From positions 158,844 through 222,843 of the forward strand of contig CALLJK010000009.1 in NCBI GenBank assembly GCA_938091745.1: 64,000 nt of DNA. Reading direction: 5' to 3'. Source of the stretch: Candidatus Bipolaricaulota bacterium. GTDB taxonomy: Bacteria; Bipolaricaulota; Bipolaricaulia; RBG-16-55-9; DRXL01. The notes beneath the pieces were generated by a model. That model made no database searches, was not told the DNA's origin, and was given only the letters and a program-made list of their open reading frames with translations. The position numbers and the translations under genes were made by a program. Shown here piece by piece: positions 52,644-60,831 of the stretch. Every line of letters starts with the position of its first letter. The first letter of the stretch is position 1.

Positions 52644-53286
52644 CGACGACGCCGACTCCCGCGAGATCTTGAAGACGTACTTCGAAGCCCAGGGATATCA
52701 GATTATTCTTGCTGCCGACGGCATGGAGGCGCTCAAAAGATTTACAGACGAGAAGCCCGACTTGGTCTTGCTCGATATTATGATGCCCAAGCTCGACGGC
52801 TGGGAGGTGCTGCACTATATCAGAACAGCTGGGCGCACCCCCGTGCTGATGATCACCGCCAAGGACGCGACTGAAGATATCGTCAAAGCGTTATCAAGCG
52901 GAGCCGATGACTATATCGTGAAGCCCTTGAAGCTGCGCGAGGTAGAAGCGCGCATGACTGCCGTCATGCGCCGAGTGCAGCCCGCAGTACGCTGGCGCGT
53001 TGGAGAGTTAGAGATTGACGACGCCCAGAAGCGTGTCCGACTTGGAGAGAAGGAGATCGCGCTCTCGCCCAAAGAGTACGAGCTGTTAAAGCTCTTAGCG
53101 TCGCAACCGGGGCGGGTCTTCTCCGACGAAGAGATCATTCGCCATGTCTGGCCAGAGGGCAGCCTGGCGTCGGCGACCGACGTCAAACGCTATATCTATC
53201 TCGTACGTCATAAGATCGAAGAAGACCCAAAAAATCCCAAATTCATCCTCACTGTGCCGGGGTTTGGGTACAAGCTCGCAGCTTAA
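52624..53286 (+). CDS. OmpR/PhoB family response regulator
   Basis: 220 residues. Receiver: KILIVDDDADSREILKTYF, phospho-acceptor Asp in DLVLLDIMMPKLDGWEVL (near residue 51), conserved Lys in YIVKPLKLREVEAR. DNA-binding winged helix: VRLGEKEIALSPKEYELLKLLASQPGRVFSDEEII and TDVKRYIYLVRHKIEEDPKNPKFILTVPGFGYKL. It starts inside the kinase gene. Four 11-base direct repeats begin at the first base after its stop and are a likely binding site. Confidence 0.95.
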   Translation: MKILIVDDDADSREILKTYFEAQGYQIILAADGMEALKRFTDEKPDLVLLDIMMPKLDGWEVLHYIRTAGRTPVLMITAKDATEDIVKALSSGADDYIVKPLKLREVEARMTAVMRRVQPAVRWRVGELEIDDAQKRVRLGEKEIALSPKEYELLKLLASQPGRVFSDEEIIRHVWPEGSLASATDVKRYIYLVRHKIEEDPKNPKFILTVPGFGYKLAA

Positions 53287-53330
53287 CTTTCACCGGTTTT
53301 TCACCAGACTTTCAAATGATTTTCTTCTCG
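53287..53330 (+). promoter_or_regulatory. Four 11-base direct repeats, putative response-regulator box
   Basis: CTTTCACCGGT, TTTTCACCAGA, CTTTCAAATGA and TTTTCTTCTCG start at 53287, 53298, 53309 and 53320, each sharing (C/T)TTTC in strict 11-base phase. PhoB/OmpR-type regulators bind head-to-tail repeats with this spacing. The site lies between the regulator gene and the DUF2231 gene, upstream of a weak TACACT-like -10 near 53362. Confidence 0.6.
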
Positions 53331-53396
53331 CTGCTATCGCTCCGTCACTCTATCCCTCGTACACTGATCATAGACACAAAACTAACGAGGTGAACT

Positions 53397-53939
53397 ATGA
53401 CGAATATCCATCCGATAGTTGTGCACTTCCCTATAGCGCTGTTTCTCACAGGGTTTGCTCTGGACGTGACTGGTCATCTCTTTCAGCGCGAGACGCTGAA
53501 GAGAATGGGCTTGATCTTGATTGTGTTAGGAGCGCTCGGAGCCCTCGCCGCGATGTTCACGGGGCAGCTCGCAGAAGAATCAGTTGAAGAGCGTTTGAGC
53601 GGAGCCGGCGAGCGCGTGCTTGACACGCACGAGGACTTAGGCAAGCTCACGGCGTATCTCTTGCTCGCGGTCGCTGCCATAAGGTTGATGCTCGCGACGA
53701 GTTGGCTGAGTAGATGGCGCTTGGCTGCTGGAGCTGTTCTTGCGATCTATCTCATGTTGGGTGGTGTGGGCGTTGGGGCTTTAACAGCGACGGGCTACTA
53801 CGGCGGCGAGCTGGTCTATCGCTACGGCGCGGGGGTGCAACTTGCTCAGCCAGCGATGGACCTGCAAGACCATCAAACGGCGATGCCGGCGCAGCGCGAT
53901 CACGACCACGATCATGATAAAGATGATGACGACGACTAG
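53397..53939 (+). CDS. DUF2231 family membrane protein with His/Asp-rich tail
   Basis: 180 residues. NIHPIVVHFPIALFLTGFALDVTGHLF is the DUF2231 start, with conserved His residues in the first membrane segment; three more helices follow (MGLILIVLGALGALAAMFTG, LTAYLLLAVAAIRLMLA, LAAGAVLAIYLMLGGVGVGAL), and ATGYYGGELVYRYGAGV is typical of the family. DUF2231 proteins are thought to bind haem or metals; the role is not known. The C-terminus is charged (RDHDHDHDKDDDDD) and could bind divalent metals. GAGGTGAAC precedes the ATG. Confidence 0.88.
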   Translation: MTNIHPIVVHFPIALFLTGFALDVTGHLFQRETLKRMGLILIVLGALGALAAMFTGQLAEESVEERLSGAGERVLDTHEDLGKLTAYLLLAVAAIRLMLATSWLSRWRLAAGAVLAIYLMLGGVGVGALTATGYYGGELVYRYGAGVQLAQPAMDLQDHQTAMPAQRDHDHDHDKDDDDD

Positions 53940-53957
53940 TACTCAAGGAGGCGCGCT

Positions 53958-54821
53958 ATGATAACAAAGATCAAGCTACTGATGCTAGTAATTGGGTTTA
54001 TCATGATTGGGTGGGTGGCTTGGGCACAGGTGCCCATTGTGGGCACGGTCGTGCAGATGTGGTGGGCCAAAGATGATCTCTTCGTGCAGTTGGATACGAA
54101 CGCCGATCAACGTGCTGATATCTTAGTGAAGATCGAGCACAAGACCCGGATCGTAGATAGTGCGAATAGGCCGTTGCCCATCACTGCGATCACAGTTGGG
54201 GTGACGCTGACGATCACTCACTACAAGTGGGACGATGACGGCTACTATAAGGCCTATCGGATCGTTGTGGGTACAACGAGCACAGGGCAGCCTCCGACGG
54301 TTCCTCCCAGGCAGCAGGTCATCAAGGGCACGGTCATCCAGGCATTTTGGTTTGGTGACGACTTCTTCGTTGCTCTTGACGTCGACAGGGATGGGCAGCC
54401 GGACCTGCGCGTGAAGATCAAGCATCATGCGCTTATCACCGATCCGGCAGGCAATAGGCTTTCGTTCGAGGCCATTCAAGTTGGGGTCGTGCTCACGCTG
54501 GTCGCCTACAAGCTCGACGACGACGGCTACTACGAAGCATGGCACGTGATCGTTGGGGAGACTTCGACGTCGACCCTGCAACCCCTTGTGGGTATCGTCT
54601 TGGACGTCATTGTATTTGGGGACGATCTCTTAGTGCGCCTGGACGCGAACAACGACGGCAAAGAAGATTTTCCTGTCAAGATCAGCAAGAGCACGCAGAT
54701 CGTAGACTCCCAAGGCAAGCCGGTAGATCGCTCGGCCATTGTGCAAGGGGTGAGACTGACTGTCACGCACTATAAGATGAAGAACGGCTACTACGAAGCG
54801 AAGCACGTCATTGTTGGGTAA
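53958..54821 (+). CDS. Secreted three-repeat protein with Asp-rich loops
   Basis: 287 residues; family not firmly recognised, somewhat DUF5666-like. A signal peptide (about 1-23, ending WVAWAQ) is followed by three tandem repeats of about 80 residues (about 26-108, 118-197, 206-287). Each holds a DDLFVQLDTNADQRADILVKI-type stretch: the loops DTNADQRAD, DVDRDGQPD and DANNDGKED look like calcium-binding DxDxDG loops, and each repeat ends in a HYK..DDGYY-A--VIVG strand. Located 18 bases after the DUF2231 gene. Probably an exported metal-binding or adhesive protein; that is inference. Confidence 0.72.
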   Translation: MITKIKLLMLVIGFIMIGWVAWAQVPIVGTVVQMWWAKDDLFVQLDTNADQRADILVKIEHKTRIVDSANRPLPITAITVGVTLTITHYKWDDDGYYKAYRIVVGTTSTGQPPTVPPRQQVIKGTVIQAFWFGDDFFVALDVDRDGQPDLRVKIKHHALITDPAGNRLSFEAIQVGVVLTLVAYKLDDDGYYEAWHVIVGETSTSTLQPLVGIVLDVIVFGDDLLVRLDANNDGKEDFPVKISKSTQIVDSQGKPVDRSAIVQGVRLTVTHYKMKNGYYEAKHVIVG

Positions 54822-54852
54822 GAAATCTTTCATAACCAAGGGAGTGGTGTAC

Positions 54853-55383
54853 ATGAAGTTAGCGAAGCTACTCGCAGTCGCGGGGTTGATGGTCACAGCG
54901 CTGGCGGTGACAAGCTTGGCCAGCGGCAACGAAGTGAAGGGGACGCTCAACGCTGTTGACGTCGCGGGTATGACAGTCACGATGAACAATCAAGTCTACC
55001 CGGTCAGTGCCAACGTCGTCGTCAAGGTGAAGCATCAGGGGTATATCCCATTCAGTCAGCTGCCCAACTATGTGGGCCGCTGGGTCGAACTCAAGCTCAC
55101 TGCTCAAGGGCTGGTCTATAAGATCGAAGTCAAAAACAGCTCTGGAGGCGGTGGGCAACCCGGTAAGCTCAAGGGCACCCTGCAGGCCGTAGATGTAGCC
55201 AATCGTACGATCACCGTGAGTAACCAGACGTTCACTGTAAGCGCCAACGTCGTCATCGAAGTCAAGCAGGGCAAAAAGAAGAGCTATATCTCTTTTGAGC
55301 AACTGCCCGGCTATGTTGGGAAGTTCGTCGAGATCAAGTACAATACTAATCAGGAGGTCTACAAGATCGGGGTCAAGAGCTAG
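54853..55383 (+). CDS. Secreted two-repeat protein, DUF5666-like
   Basis: 176 residues from ATG 54853, preceded by AAGGGAGTGG. A signal peptide (about 1-22, LLAVAGLMVTALAVTSLA) is followed by two repeats of about 70 residues joined by a SSGGGGQPGK linker. Matching elements: KGTLNAVDVAGMTVTMNNQ / KGTLQAVDVANRTITVSNQ, and YIPFSQLPNYVGRWVELKL / YISFEQLPGYVGKFVEIKY. Each looks like a small beta barrel of the DUF5666 kind. No function known. It starts 31 bases after the three-repeat gene and seems to end the unit. Confidence 0.75.
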   Translation: MKLAKLLAVAGLMVTALAVTSLASGNEVKGTLNAVDVAGMTVTMNNQVYPVSANVVVKVKHQGYIPFSQLPNYVGRWVELKLTAQGLVYKIEVKNSSGGGGQPGKLKGTLQAVDVANRTITVSNQTFTVSANVVIEVKQGKKKSYISFEQLPGYVGKFVEIKYNTNQEVYKIGVKS

Positions 55384-55414
55384 CCCCTCTCCCTAAACCC
55401 TATCTTGCCTGACA

Positions 55415-55442
55415 AGGCCCTCAGATTCGTGTCTAAGGGCCT
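55415..55442 (+). terminator. Terminator after the repeat-protein unit
   Basis: Arms AGGCCCT (55415-55421) and AGGGCCT (55436-55442), with AGA/TCT pairing inside the loop, followed by the T-rich CGTCTTTCT. It lies 31 bases after the last gene. Confidence 0.55.
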
Positions 55443-55480
55443 CGTCTTTCTCGCTTAGTGCGCCCAGGTGCTCGATAGGG

Positions 55481-55486
55481 TATTAT
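55481..55486 (+). promoter_or_regulatory. -10 box of leaderless ABC exporter transcript
   Basis: TATTAT 8 bases before ATG 55495; no Shine-Dalgarno and no clear -35. Confidence 0.35.
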
Positions 55487-55494
55487 GAGAATAT

Positions 55495-56412
55495 ATGGCA
55501 CAGCGCGAGATGACGACGATCCTTCACGTTGAGAGTGTGCACAAATCTTTTGATGGCACCAAGGCTGTAGATGGCGTAAGCTTCACCGTGCAGAAGGGCG
55601 AGATCTTCGGGCTGCTCGGCCCCAACGGCGCGGGCAAGACGACTCTTATTCGCATGATCTTGGGGATCTTTCAACCCGATTCTGGGGAGATTCGATTCTC
55701 GTTCTCGCCCGATGGGAGATTGCTTCCGGAGCGCGTGGGGTATCTCCCCGAAGAGCGCGGGCTGTACGATAACAGAAAAGTCTGTGACACGCTCGTCTTT
55801 CTCGCTGGGCTCAAGGGCCTTGACGCCCGTGTCGCCCGCGAGCGCGCCTTGCTCTGGCTGCATCGCCTCCAGCTCGAAAAGTACTTTTATCGAAACATCC
55901 GAGAGCTCTCCAAGGGAATGCAACAGAAGATTCAGTTCATCGCGGCGATCTTGCACGAGCCGGAGTTCGTCATCTTGGACGAACCCTTCGCGGGGCTGGA
56001 TCCGATCAATCAAGATCTCTTCCGCGAACTGATCGTGGAGCTGAAGGCGCGGGGCACGGCTGTGCTCTTGTCAGCTCATCAGATGCATCTTGTCGAAGAC
56101 TTGGTAGACAGGATCTTCCTCATCAACAAGGGTCGCCAAGTGCTCTACGGCGAGTTGCGCGAGATCAAACGCTCTTGGAGAGAAGACTGGGTGACCATAG
56201 ACTTTCGCGGCGACGGCGCATTTCTCAAAGAGAGTTCTCTTGTGAAGTCAGCGCAGATCGAGAACGGGCGTGCGCAGCTCATCTTACAAGAGGGCGTGCG
56301 CCCAGAAGAGTTTCTCGCAGCTCTTGTGGGGAAGATTGAGATCGAGCAGATCGCGATCAGAAAACCCCCATTGCACCATATCTTTGTGGAGATAGTGAAG
56401 GAGCAGAAGTGA
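55495..56412 (+). CDS. ABC transporter ATP-binding protein, NatA-like
   Basis: 305 residues. Walker A GLLGPNGAGKTTLIRMILGI, signature RELSKGMQQKIQFIAAIL, Walker B EFVILDEPFAGLDPINQDLF and switch His in LLSAHQMHLVEDLVDRIFLI. The C-terminal 80 residues form the DUF4162-type domain found in NatA-like exporters of sodium, drugs or lipids. Start ATG 55495 or, less likely, ATG 55510. The permease gene follows after a palindromic repeat of about 70 bases. Confidence 0.93.
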   Translation: MAQREMTTILHVESVHKSFDGTKAVDGVSFTVQKGEIFGLLGPNGAGKTTLIRMILGIFQPDSGEIRFSFSPDGRLLPERVGYLPEERGLYDNRKVCDTLVFLAGLKGLDARVARERALLWLHRLQLEKYFYRNIRELSKGMQQKIQFIAAILHEPEFVILDEPFAGLDPINQDLFRELIVELKARGTAVLLSAHQMHLVEDLVDRIFLINKGRQVLYGELREIKRSWREDWVTIDFRGDGAFLKESSLVKSAQIENGRAQLILQEGVRPEEFLAALVGKIEIEQIAIRKPPLHHIFVEIVKEQK

Positions 56413-56482
56413 GGCCCTCGCCCCCAACCCCTCTCCCGTCTTCACGGACGGGAGAGGGGTGCTGTCAGGCGGGGTGAGGGCC
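56413..56482 (+). repeat. Complete palindromic repeat between ABC exporter genes
   Basis: Left outer arm GGCCCTCGCCCC (56413 onward), inner arms CCCCTCTCCCGTC (56428-56440) and GACGGGAGAGGGG (56447-56459), right outer arm GGGGTGAGGGCC (56471-56482). It begins at the first base after the ATPase stop codon and ends 19 bases before the permease ATG. Confidence 0.88.
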
Positions 56483-56501
56483 TTGATAAGGAGTGAAGGA
56501 T

Positions 56502-57767
56502 ATGCTCACAGTCGCGCGCTGGGAGTTTGTGCAGAATCTCAAGAGCAAGGCGTTCGTGATCGCGACGTTTGCTGCGCCGCTCTTTTCTTTGAGCTTGATA
56601 GCATTGGTGATCTGGATCGCGCGCGCTGCCGAGCGAGATGGCGTGACTCAGCTTGCGGTCTTAGATCGCGCTGGGGTCTTTACGGAGCTGCGCGAGCGCC
56701 TTCAGGGCTCAGGGTATCGCGTCGTGCTCTTTAACGGTTCTGAAGCTGAGCTTCCCGCGCGCATGCAGCGCGGCGAGTTCGACGGTTACTTAGTGATAGA
56801 GTCCGATTTCTTTCAAACTCGCCAAGTGCGCTACGTGCCAAAGCCCCGCGAAGGTCTGGGCTTGAACATTCGAGAGCTACAAGCCCAAGGCGTGCCGCGC
56901 CCCGTGCGCGACGCACTCTCACAAATCTTATTAGCTCATAGCTTACGTGAAGCCGGGCTGCCCCCAGAGAAAGCTACGGAGCTGAGCCAGGGCGTCCAAA
57001 TCATTGTGCAAGCCGCGCCTGAAGCTGTGACAGAACAGCTCAAGGCCGGGATCACCATCGGCGTGGGATTTGTCATCATTCTGCTCTTATTGTTTATCAC
57101 CATGAACTCGATCACGTGGATCATGTACGGCGTGATCTCGGAGAAGCGCAATCGCGTCGTAGAGATTCTCCTCTCTTCGATTCGGGCGCATGAGCTGATG
57201 ACGGGCAAGATCTTGGGGCTTGGAGGTTTAGCGTTAGTGCAGGCGTTCATTTGGGCTCTTGTGGGCTTGACTCTAATTTTTGTGGGCGGGCCGTATGTGG
57301 GGCTGCCAACGTCAGTGATTAGCCTTGCGATCTTGCCGTTCTTAGCTTGGGGAAAGATTCTCTTATATTTAGCGTACTTCGTGTTGGGGTATCTCTTTTT
57401 AGCTTCACTGACGGCAGCGGTGAGCGCTACACTCAGCGATGACTTGCAGAGCGCGAGCTCTTTCGGGATGTCGCTGGTCTTTTTGCCCCCAATCTTGCCC
57501 ATTATGCTCTTTTCGCTAGTGCTGAGAAATCCAGATCATATTGCCCTGAAGATTATCAGTCTCTTTCCGCCGTCCACGCCGGGGATGATGATCTTGCGCA
57601 CGGCGGTCAGCCCAGTGCCGTGGTGGGAAGTGCTCTTATCCGTCATAGTGCTTGCTTTGGCGACGTATGGGATGATGCGCTTGGCGGGCAAGATCTTCCA
57701 AGTGGGGATTCTGATGTACGGGAAATCCCCGACATTGCGCGAGCTGTGGAGATGGGTGAGAAGTTAA
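56502..57767 (+). CDS. ABC-2 type permease, NatB-like
   Basis: 421 residues. One N-terminal helix (VIATFAAPLFSLSLIALVIWIARA), a large extracytoplasmic region (about residues 45-185), then five or six helices beginning IGVGFVIILLLLFITMNSITWIMYGVISEKRNRVVEILLSSI, where EKRNRVVEILL is the NatB-family motif, and AFIWALVGLTLIFVGGPYVGL, SLFPPSTPGMMILRT. It forms the exporter with the upstream ATPase. ATG 56502 with AAGGAG 8 bases upstream is preferred; GTG 56493 is in frame. The end is convergent with dnaJ with no gap. Confidence 0.9.
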   Translation: MLTVARWEFVQNLKSKAFVIATFAAPLFSLSLIALVIWIARAAERDGVTQLAVLDRAGVFTELRERLQGSGYRVVLFNGSEAELPARMQRGEFDGYLVIESDFFQTRQVRYVPKPREGLGLNIRELQAQGVPRPVRDALSQILLAHSLREAGLPPEKATELSQGVQIIVQAAPEAVTEQLKAGITIGVGFVIILLLLFITMNSITWIMYGVISEKRNRVVEILLSSIRAHELMTGKILGLGGLALVQAFIWALVGLTLIFVGGPYVGLPTSVISLAILPFLAWGKILLYLAYFVLGYLFLASLTAAVSATLSDDLQSASSFGMSLVFLPPILPIMLFSLVLRNPDHIALKIISLFPPSTPGMMILRTAVSPVPWWEVLLSVIVLALATYGMMRLAGKIFQVGILMYGKSPTLRELWRWVRS

Positions 57768-58859
57768 CTACAACTCTTCTTCCAACTGCCTCAGCAGCTC
57801 CTGCGCTCGGCGCGATAAGCCCTTGGGGACCTCGACTTTGACAGTGACGTATTGGTCACCCTTGCCCCAGCCCTGCAGGTGCGGAATCCCCTTCCCAGGG
57901 AGCTTGAATTGCTCCCCAGACTGCGTCCCCGCTGGGATTGTCAATTCTTCTTCGCCGTAGAGCGTGGGAACTTTCACGCGTGCCCCAAGGGCAGCTTGCG
58001 TAAATTTAATGGGGAGCTCGATATAAATATCATCGCCCTGGCGCCGGAAGATCGGATGCGGACGAATTTCAACAGTAATATAGAGATCGCCCGGCGGCCC
58101 GCCTTCTAGCCCGGCATTGCCCTCGCCCGCCAAACGCAGCCGAGAACCCGTGTCCACCCCCGGCGGAATTTTTACAGAAAGCTGACTCTCTGTCTTGACT
58201 CGCCCAGAGCCATGACACCGATGGCACGGATGCTCTATGATCTCGCCCGTGCCACCGCACCGCCCGCAGGTGCGAATGTTCACAAAGCTCCCCAAGAGCG
58301 TTTGCTGACGATACTGGATCTCCCCGCGTCCACGACAGTCAGGACACATTGTGCGCTGTGTCCCCGGCTCAACCCCAGTTCCTCTACAGACATCGCACGC
58401 AATATATCTGGGCACAGTGAGCTTCATCTGTGCGCCAAACGCTGCGTCTTCGAGATTAATGCGCAGACGATACTCTAAGTCCTCACCGCGTTGGGCGCGG
58501 CTGCGCCGCCGCTCGCGCGTGGTCCGCGTGCGCAGCCCCTCGCCGAAGAACATATCGAAGATATCTTCCCAAGCCGAGCCAAAGCCAAACTCTTCAAACG
58601 CCTCGCGCGCCCGCCGGAAGTCTCTCAAGTCAAAGTCGAAGCGCTGCTCCGGCCCGACATGCCCAAAGCGATCGTACTGGGCGCGCTTGTCCGGGTCGCT
58701 GAGCACTTCGTAGGCTTCAGCGACTTCTTTGAACTTTTCCGGATCGCCGCCCTTGTCCGGATGGTACTTTTTCGCAAGCTGCCGAAACGCTTTCTTGATC
58801 TCGTCCTGGGAGGCGTTGCGTGAGACGCCTAGGATTTCGTAATAATCCTTCTTGGCCAT
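57768..58859 (-). CDS. dnaJ: Chaperone protein DnaJ
   Basis: 363 residues. J domain [34 protein letters not shown] with HPD; a charged, less Gly-rich linker ([29 protein letters not shown]); four zinc-finger repeats [42 protein letters not shown]; and the C-terminal substrate domains. Co-chaperone of DnaK. Lies 106 bases after dnaK, with a very long hairpin in between. Confidence 0.97.
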   Translation of the reverse strand: MAKKDYYEILGVSRNASQDEIKKAFRQLAKKYHPDKGGDPEKFKEVAEAYEVLSDPDKRAQYDRFGHVGPEQRFDFDLRDFRRAREAFEEFGFGSAWEDIFDMFFGEGLRTRTTRERRRSRAQRGEDLEYRLRINLEDAAFGAQMKLTVPRYIACDVCRGTGVEPGTQRTMCPDCRGRGEIQYRQQTLLGSFVNIRTCGRCGGTGEIIEHPCHRCHGSGRVKTESQLSVKIPPGVDTGSRLRLAGEGNAGLEGGPPGDLYITVEIRPHPIFRRQGDDIYIELPIKFTQAALGARVKVPTLYGEEELTIPAGTQSGEQFKLPGKGIPHLQGWGKGDQYVTVKVEVPKGLSRRAQELLRQLEEEL

Positions 58860-58872
58860 AGGAGCTCTTTCT

Positions 58873-58969
58873 GTGAATCACAGAGCACACGGAAGGAGCC
58901 ACGGATTACACAGAAACGGCTGTGCTTCCGTGCTTTCCGTGGCTCGTCTCCGTGACTTCTGTGATTCAC
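58873..58969 (-). repeat. Nested long inverted repeat between dnaK and dnaJ
   Basis: Outermost arms GTGAATCACAGA (58873-58884) and TCTGTGATTCAC (58958-58969), inner arms GAGCCACGGA (58896-58905) and TCCGTGGCTC (58936-58945), with CACGGA/TCCGTG between and CACAG/CTGTG at the centre. The right outer arm overlaps the dnaK stop codon. The whole gap can fold into one hairpin of about 97 bases, likely a transcription or mRNA-decay checkpoint within the operon. Confidence 0.82.
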
Positions 58970-60813
58970 TCATCCTTCTTTTCGTACTCCGCGTCGATGT
59001 AGTCCTTGCCATCAGAAGACTGGCGCTCGGAGCTTGAGCTGCCTGTCGCTTGAGCGCCGCTTGCTTGGTAGATCTCGCGCCCCAGTTCAAGGCTCACTTC
59101 TTCGAGCTCTTTCATGAGTTGGCGGATCTCCGCGATGGGGGCTTGCGCCTTGAGCTTCTCTTTCAGGGCGTCAGCGGCTCGTTGGATCCGGTCACGCGTC
59201 GCTGCGCTGACTTTGCTGCCGTGCTCCCGCAACGCCTTCTCGGTCATATAGACCATGTGATCGGCGCGGTTGCGGGTCTCGACCTCTTCGGCGCGACGAC
59301 GATCTTCTTCTTCGTAGCGCTTGGCGTCCTCTTGCATCCTCTTGATCTCTTCGTCGCTCAAGCGCGACTGTTCTTTAATCACAATGCTCGCAGATTTCCC
59401 TGTTGCTTTGTCTTTGGCTGTCACGTGCAGGATACCGTCCACGTCGATGCTGAACGTCACGTCAATCTGCGGGACGCCGCGCGGCGCCGGAGGAATCCCC
59501 GTGAGTTGAAATCGCCCAAGAGACTTATTATCAGCGGCAAACTTGCGCTCCCCTTGCACAATGTGAATATCTACGGTCGTCTGACCGTCCTCGGCGGTCG
59601 TAAACGTCTTGGTGCGCTCGACGGGGATGGTCGTATTGCGCTCGATGATCGGGGTTGCGATCCCACCGAGCGTCTCGATGGAGAGCGTCAGCGGAGTCAC
59701 GTCGAGCAAGACGATCTGATCGACTTCTCCAGCGAGCACGCCGCCTTGGATGGCCGCGCCCATCGCGACGACTTCGTCGGGGTTGATCTCTTTATTGAGC
59801 TTAGCTGAGCCGAACATCTCCGCAACACGCTCTTGGACTCTTGGCATTCGCGTGCTGCCACCGACTAATACGACTTGCTGAATGTCCTTGGGCGAGAGCT
59901 TCGCGTCGCTCAGCGCCTGCTCTACGATGCGCATCGTCCGATCTACAAGGTCGTCGGTGAGGGCTTGGAACTTGGCGCGCGTGAGCTTGCGCTCCAGGTG
60001 CTTCGGCCCGCGGGCATCGGCTGCGATATAGGGCAAGCTGATGAGCGTCTCAGTCTTGAACGACAGCTCTTTCTTGGCAGCTTCGGCGGCATCTTTCAGA
60101 CGCTGCAACGCCGAGAGGTCTTTGGAGAGATCGATGCCCGTCTCGGCTTTGAATTCTGCAATAAGCCAATCGATAATGCGCTGATCGAAGTCCTTGCCGC
60201 CGAGATACGTGTCACCCGAAGTCGACTTCACTTCGAATACCCCATCGCCGATCTCTAAGATCGTCACGTCGAAGGTCCCGCCGCCTAGATCGTAGACCAA
60301 GATCGTCTCGTCTTTCTCTTTATCAAGGCCGTAAGCAAGTGACGCTGCCGTCGGCTCATTGATGATGCGCTCGACCTCTAAACCAGCGATCTTGCCCGCG
60401 TCTTTTGTGGCTTGGCGCTGCTGCTGGTTAAAGTACGCCGGCACCGTAATGACAGCTTTAGTGATCTTGAAGCCGAGCTTCTCTTCGGCGTCCTTCTTGA
60501 GTTTCTGCAAGATCATCGCGGAGATCTCTTCGGGGGTGTACTCTCGCGTCGTCCCCCCAGCGGTGATCTTCACGCGATAATCCGTGCCCATCTTGCGCTT
60601 GATCTCTTGGATGGTGCGCTCGGGGTTCATAACAGCCTGACGCTTGGCAAGCGTCCCCACCAAGCGCTCTCCCGTCTCGGTGAACGCTACGACTGAAGGG
60701 GTAATGCGCTCCCCCTCAGCGTTGGTGATGATCTCTGGTTTGCCGCCTTCAACGATAGCGATGGCGGATTTTGTCGTTCCCAAGTCAATGCCAACGATTC
60801 TTTCCTTGGCCAT
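58966..60813 (-). CDS. dnaK: Chaperone protein DnaK
   Basis: 615 residues, Hsp70. [94 protein letters not shown] and the substrate domain with [16 protein letters not shown] and [11 protein letters not shown]-like blocks are present. The C-terminal lid ends in an acidic [13 protein letters not shown] tail. It follows grpE by 18 bases. Confidence 0.98.
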   Translation of the reverse strand: MAKERIVGIDLGTTKSAIAIVEGGKPEIITNAEGERITPSVVAFTETGERLVGTLAKRQAVMNPERTIQEIKRKMGTDYRVKITAGGTTREYTPEEISAMILQKLKKDAEEKLGFKITKAVITVPAYFNQQQRQATKDAGKIAGLEVERIINEPTAASLAYGLDKEKDETILVYDLGGGTFDVTILEIGDGVFEVKSTSGDTYLGGKDFDQRIIDWLIAEFKAETGIDLSKDLSALQRLKDAAEAAKKELSFKTETLISLPYIAADARGPKHLERKLTRAKFQALTDDLVDRTMRIVEQALSDAKLSPKDIQQVVLVGGSTRMPRVQERVAEMFGSAKLNKEINPDEVVAMGAAIQGGVLAGEVDQIVLLDVTPLTLSIETLGGIATPIIERNTTIPVERTKTFTTAEDGQTTVDIHIVQGERKFAADNKSLGRFQLTGIPPAPRGVPQIDVTFSIDVDGILHVTAKDKATGKSASIVIKEQSRLSDEEIKRMQEDAKRYEEEDRRRAEEVETRNRADHMVYMTEKALREHGSKVSAATRDRIQRAADALKEKLKAQAPIAEIRQLMKELEEVSLELGREIYQASGAQATGSSSSERQSSDGKDYIDAEYEKKDE

Positions 60814-60831
60814 AGGTCCCTCCTTAGAGTG

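Noticed and set aside
54811-54852. 14-residue extension of the two-repeat protein
   Set aside because: It overlaps the previous gene; ATG 54853 has AAGGGAGTGG upstream and begins a proper signal peptide.
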